Shown here in pieces: positions 6,256 to 8,571 of a DNA stretch of 8,571 nt. Below the pieces are notes generated by a model. That model was given only the letters and a program-made list of their open reading frames with translations, did no database searches and had not been told where the DNA came from. Position 1 is the first letter of the stretch. Each line of letters opens with the position of its first letter. Location of the stretch: contig JAAYUR010000219.1 of NCBI GenBank assembly GCA_012517645.1, positions 1 through 8,571 on the forward strand, given 5' to 3'. Position numbers and translations under genes: made by a program. The DNA is from Treponema sp. (GTDB lineage Bacteria > Spirochaetota > Spirochaetia > Treponematales > UBA12059).

Positions 6256-7271
6256 GCAACGGCATCGACGGGGACGTCATCCTCCGGGTGGACGACCTAA
6301 AAAAACACTTCACCCCGCATCAGGGCTTTCTCCAGTCCTTCGGGAAAACCCGGAAACTCGTGCGGGCCGTGGACGGCATTTCCTTCGAGATCCGGCGGGG
6401 AGAGATCTTCGGCCTGATCGGCGAATCCGGCTCGGGCAAGACCACGACGGGCAAGCTGGTCATGAAACTGATCGATCCCACCAGCGGACGGATCCTGTTC
6501 AACGGCCGGGACGTCACGTCCATTGGGCGGCAGGAGGCCAAGGAATATCGCAGGCAGGTCCAGATGATCTTCCAGGATCCCTACGCCTCCATGAACCCCC
6601 GGTTCAAGATCCGGGACGTCCTGGAGGAGCCCCTGGAGATACACAGGATCACCGCGGACCGGAAGGAGCGCGAGACCCGGATCATCCGTTCCCTGACGGA
6701 GGTCAAACTGACTCCTCCCGAGGATTTCATGGGGCGCTTCCCCCACATGCTCTCGGGCGGACAGCGCCAGAGGGTGGCCACGGCCCGTACCCTGATCCTG
6801 AACCCGGCCATGCTGGTCGCGGACGAGCCGGTGTCCATGATCGACCTGTCCACCCGGGCGGAGATCCTGCACATGATGAAGGACGTGCAGAGGGACCTCG
6901 GGCTCACCTACCTCTACATCACCCACGACCTCTCCACGGCCCGGTATTTCACGGACCGCATCGCGGTCATGTACCTGGGGCGGATCGTCGAGATGGGGAA
7001 GGCCGACGACATCATCGACCGTCCCGCCCACCCCTACACCCGGGCCCTGATCGAGGCGGTGCCGGAGCCCTCCACGGGTCAGGTCGACGTGATCAAGGAG
7101 CTGCCGATTTCCGGAGAGATCCCCTCGCCGTCCAACATCCCCCCGGGCTGCAGGTTCCACACCCGATGCCCCTACATGAAGCCCGAGTGCAAAGAAGAGG
7201 CCGAACCGGAGCTCATGGACCTGGGCGGCGGCCACTACCATGCATGCCGCAGGTGGAAGGAGATAGGCTGA
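6252..7271 (+). CDS. dppF: DppF/OppF-like ABC transporter ATPase
   Basis: Second ATPase of the importer, 339 residues. The start is the ATG at 6252, overlapping the previous stop as ATGA and preceded by GGAGGTG at 6239-6245. The frame stays open far upstream, but that part lies over the previous gene and is not coding. Walker A is GESGSGKT (57-64), the Q-loop is FQDP (107-110), the signature is LSGGQ (167-171), Walker B ends in ADE (190-192) and the switch His is 225. The D-loop reads SMID (195-198) where most relatives have SALD. The C-terminal tail has Cys300, Cys306, Cys313 and Cys332, the same C-x5-C-x6-C spacing as its partner. It ends the operon; two strong hairpins follow within 30-80 nt. 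Confidence 0.95.
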   Translation: MSNGIDGDVILRVDDLKKHFTPHQGFLQSFGKTRKLVRAVDGISFEIRRGEIFGLIGESGSGKTTTGKLVMKLIDPTSGRILFNGRDVTSIGRQEAKEYRRQVQMIFQDPYASMNPRFKIRDVLEEPLEIHRITADRKERETRIIRSLTEVKLTPPEDFMGRFPHMLSGGQRQRVATARTLILNPAMLVADEPVSMIDLSTRAEILHMMKDVQRDLGLTYLYITHDLSTARYFTDRIAVMYLGRIVEMGKADDIIDRPAHPYTRALIEAVPEPSTGQVDVIKELPISGEIPSPSNIPPGCRFHTRCPYMKPECKEEAEPELMDLGGGHYHACRRWKEIG

Positions 7272-7299
7272 CGAATTCCTGAAGCCAGATCCGGGCCGC

Positions 7300-7352
7300 C
7301 GGTTCGCGCCTATGCGCGAACCGAACCGCCGGGCGCCTGCGGGCGCCCGGCG
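7300..7352. terminator. Tandem hairpins between convergent genes, probable bidirectional terminator
   Basis: Hairpin one pairs CGGTTCGCGC (7300-7309) with GCGCGAACCG (7314-7323) around CTAT. Hairpin two pairs CGCCGGGCGCC (7327-7337) with GGCGCCCGGCG (7342-7352) around TGCG. Both stems are perfect (10 and 11 bp) and only 3 nt apart. They follow the stop of the last ABC gene on the + strand and directly abut the stop of the DUF1361 gene on the - strand. Neither side has a real U-run (only CTATTTCGG on the + side), so termination may rely on stem strength or a factor. Confidence 0.7.
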
Positions 7353-8108
7353 CTATTTCGGAGGGTCCCGCAGGGAGAAGGCCAGCACGAGCATCCCGTA
7401 GGTGAGGGCGACGAAGAAGCTGAAGGTCAGGGAGAAGAGGACCGCCTTGGGATCCGCCAGCGCGGCCAAAGTCCCCCGCACGGCCTTGACGGGGGTCAGG
7501 ACGGCGTCCCAGGAATTCATGCGCGCGAACCGGCCCAGGTAGACCCCGAAGCCCGCCAGGATCACGGCGGCGGTCAGGAAGGCCCTCTCGATGCCCCGGC
7601 CCCAGGCGGAGTCGAGCACCCGGCCCTCAACCCACATGGACAGCAAGCCCAGGAAGTGCCCTACGAAGGCGAAGGCGCCGCTCATCACGATGTCGTACCA
7701 GAGGACTCCCCGGGTTCCGAGCCATTGCAGGGTGTCCGAGCGTATCCAGGTCTTCTCCGCGATGTGTATGAAATCCGTAAACAAGTAGGGCGCGTTCGGG
7801 AAAAAGAGGAGCCACGCGAAAGCGCCCGCGGACACGAGGCCGGTCCGAAGCGGACCGGGCGCAAGGGTACGCAGGAGCGTCACCTGACCCGCGGCCGTTC
7901 CCAGGGGGACGCAGGCCAGGAGGAGGTTCATTCCCAGGAAGGTGTAGAAGGGATTGCCCAGAAGGGCCACCCGCACGGCCAGGAGGGAAAGACAACCCGT
8001 GATCCCGAGGGCCGCCAGGACCCCCATGGACAGTACGGAGCGGAAGGAGGGGACAGCGTCGGCCGGGCCGGATTCCGCCCGGATGTCTCCCTTGATTCGA
8101 TCGATCAA
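7353..8108 (-). CDS. DUF1361 family integral membrane protein
   Basis: Function unknown. The 251-residue product has about six predicted membrane segments (near 26-46, 54-72, 91-110, 136-160, 175-192 and 221-246). Motifs I associate with DUF1361 are NPFYTFLGMNLLLA (52-65), LFFPNAPYLFTDFIHI (101-116), WYDI (137-140) and GRFARMNSWD (192-201). The Asn/Pro/Asp/Trp/Arg residues in these otherwise hydrophobic stretches could form a polar site in the membrane, but no activity is known to me. The proposed start is a TTG at 8106-8108 with only a G-rich, weak ribosome site; an ATG at 8025-8027 (residue 28) also lacks one and would cut close to the first membrane segment, so the N-terminus is uncertain. 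It lies 26 nt after thrS and is probably cotranscribed with it. Confidence 0.8.
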   Translation of the reverse strand: MIDRIKGDIRAESGPADAVPSFRSVLSMGVLAALGITGCLSLLAVRVALLGNPFYTFLGMNLLLACVPLGTAAGQVTLLRTLAPGPLRTGLVSAGAFAWLLFFPNAPYLFTDFIHIAEKTWIRSDTLQWLGTRGVLWYDIVMSGAFAFVGHFLGLLSMWVEGRVLDSAWGRGIERAFLTAAVILAGFGVYLGRFARMNSWDAVLTPVKAVRGTLAALADPKAVLFSLTFSFFVALTYGMLVLAFSLRDPPK

Positions 8109-8134
8109 GAATCCCGTCCCCCCGCCCCGCCGGC

Positions 8135-8571
8135 TCAGAGGTCCAAGGCCTTGGCCTGGATCTTGCCCAGCGCCCGGGCGGCGAAATCCGCGACCTTGAG
8201 GACCCCCAGCTGGGTTCCGTCCCGAACGCGGACCGCGACGGCGCCCTCCTCCGCCTCCTTGGCTCCCACCACTAGGATGTAGGGGATCTTTTGGTTCTGC
8301 GCGTTGCGGATCTTGGCGTTCATGCGATCGTCCGAGAGGTCCGCCCGGGCGCGGAGCCCCGAGGCCGCCAGGTCCGCGGCGGTCTTGCGGGCGTACTCGT
8401 CGAACGCGGGAGCCACGGGCACCACCACCGCCTGTTCCGGGGCCAGCCAGATCGGGAAGGCCCCGGCGGTGTGCTCCAGGTAGACCCCGAAAAACCGCTC
8501 AATGGAGCCCAAAAGGGCCCGGTGAACCATGTACGGCCGCTTGCGCTGGCCGTCGGCGTCCACGTAGGTCA
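8135..8571 (-). CDS. thrS: Threonine--tRNA ligase, C-terminal part (5' end beyond window)
   Basis: Charges tRNA-Thr with threonine in the cytoplasm. About 145 C-terminal codons are present out of roughly 580-650 in the family; the frame runs off the window edge, reading TYVDADGQRKRP inward. Class II motif 3 is visible in RPYMVHRALLGSIERF, with its Arg contacting ATP in the family, followed by HTAGAFPIWLAPEQ. From about 8430 down to the stop lies the anticodon-binding domain, starting VVVPVAPAF and containing RMNAKIRNAQNQKIPYILVV, typical of ThrRS. A GTG at 8561-8563 is simply an internal Val codon, not a start. The stop TGA is at 8135-8137. The wording of this domain resembles spirochaete enzymes from memory, which is my main taxonomic hint. 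It may share a transcript with the DUF1361 gene downstream. Confidence 0.95.
   Translation of the reverse strand, partial: TYVDADGQRKRPYMVHRALLGSIERFFGVYLEHTAGAFPIWLAPEQAVVVPVAPAFDEYARKTAADLAASGLRARADLSDDRMNAKIRNAQNQKIPYILVVGAKEAEEGAVAVRVRDGTQLGVLKVADFAARALGKIQAKALDL

Noticed and set aside
6297..7241. Open - strand frame of 314 codons opposite the DppF-like gene
   Set aside because: Shadow of the conserved ATPase; composition rich in Gly, Val, Asp and His with no motif.
8320..8563. Separate small genes starting at the GTG near 8563 or within 8320-8502 on the - strand
   Set aside because: The first is the interior of thrS, continuing in frame to the window edge; the second is an overlapping frame with Arg/Pro/Ser-rich composition.

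Overview
This is a GC-rich bacterial window. A five-gene ABC importer operon fills most of the + strand (about 149-7271). Two genes on the - strand converge on it: a DUF1361-type membrane protein (7353-8108) and the 3' end of thrS (8135-8571, cut by the window edge). I found no tRNA, rRNA, CRISPR array, transposase or phage gene. Strong third-position GC, a lipobox signal peptide and a spirochaete-like threonyl-tRNA synthetase tail (motif around RMNAKIRNAQNQKIPY) suggest a high-GC member of Spirochaetota or a relative. This assignment comes from memory of family sequences and is tentative.

Layout: an AT-rich leader (1-148) carries a plausible promoter and a very strong Shine-Dalgarno. It is followed by an 854-residue solute-binding lipoprotein of the SBP_bac_5 (OppA/DppA) type. 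A GC-rich gap of about 135 nt with an 11-bp stem-loop separates it from the DppB-like permease, the DppC-like permease and two ATPases (DppD-like and DppF-like). The last four genes are tightly coupled: ATGA overlap, 3-nt gap, ATGA overlap. Two strong hairpins at 7300-7352 close the operon and also lie right after the stop codon of the converging DUF1361 gene.

How it works: the lipoprotein should capture a peptide or oligosaccharide outside the cytoplasmic membrane and deliver it to the DppB/DppC heterodimer, with import powered by the DppD/DppF ATPase pair. Both ATPases end in a four-cysteine tail of the kind linked to an Fe-S cluster in this family.

The most unusual content is in the extracytoplasmic parts. 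The binding protein appears circularly permuted relative to ordinary family-5 binding proteins: sequence that normally forms the second half comes first and the normal N-terminal half comes second. It also carries an extra C-terminal beta-sandwich-like domain. In parallel, the DppC-like permease has an insert of about 160-190 residues, probably beta-rich, in its first external loop. Together these suggest a remodelled docking interface between receptor and channel.
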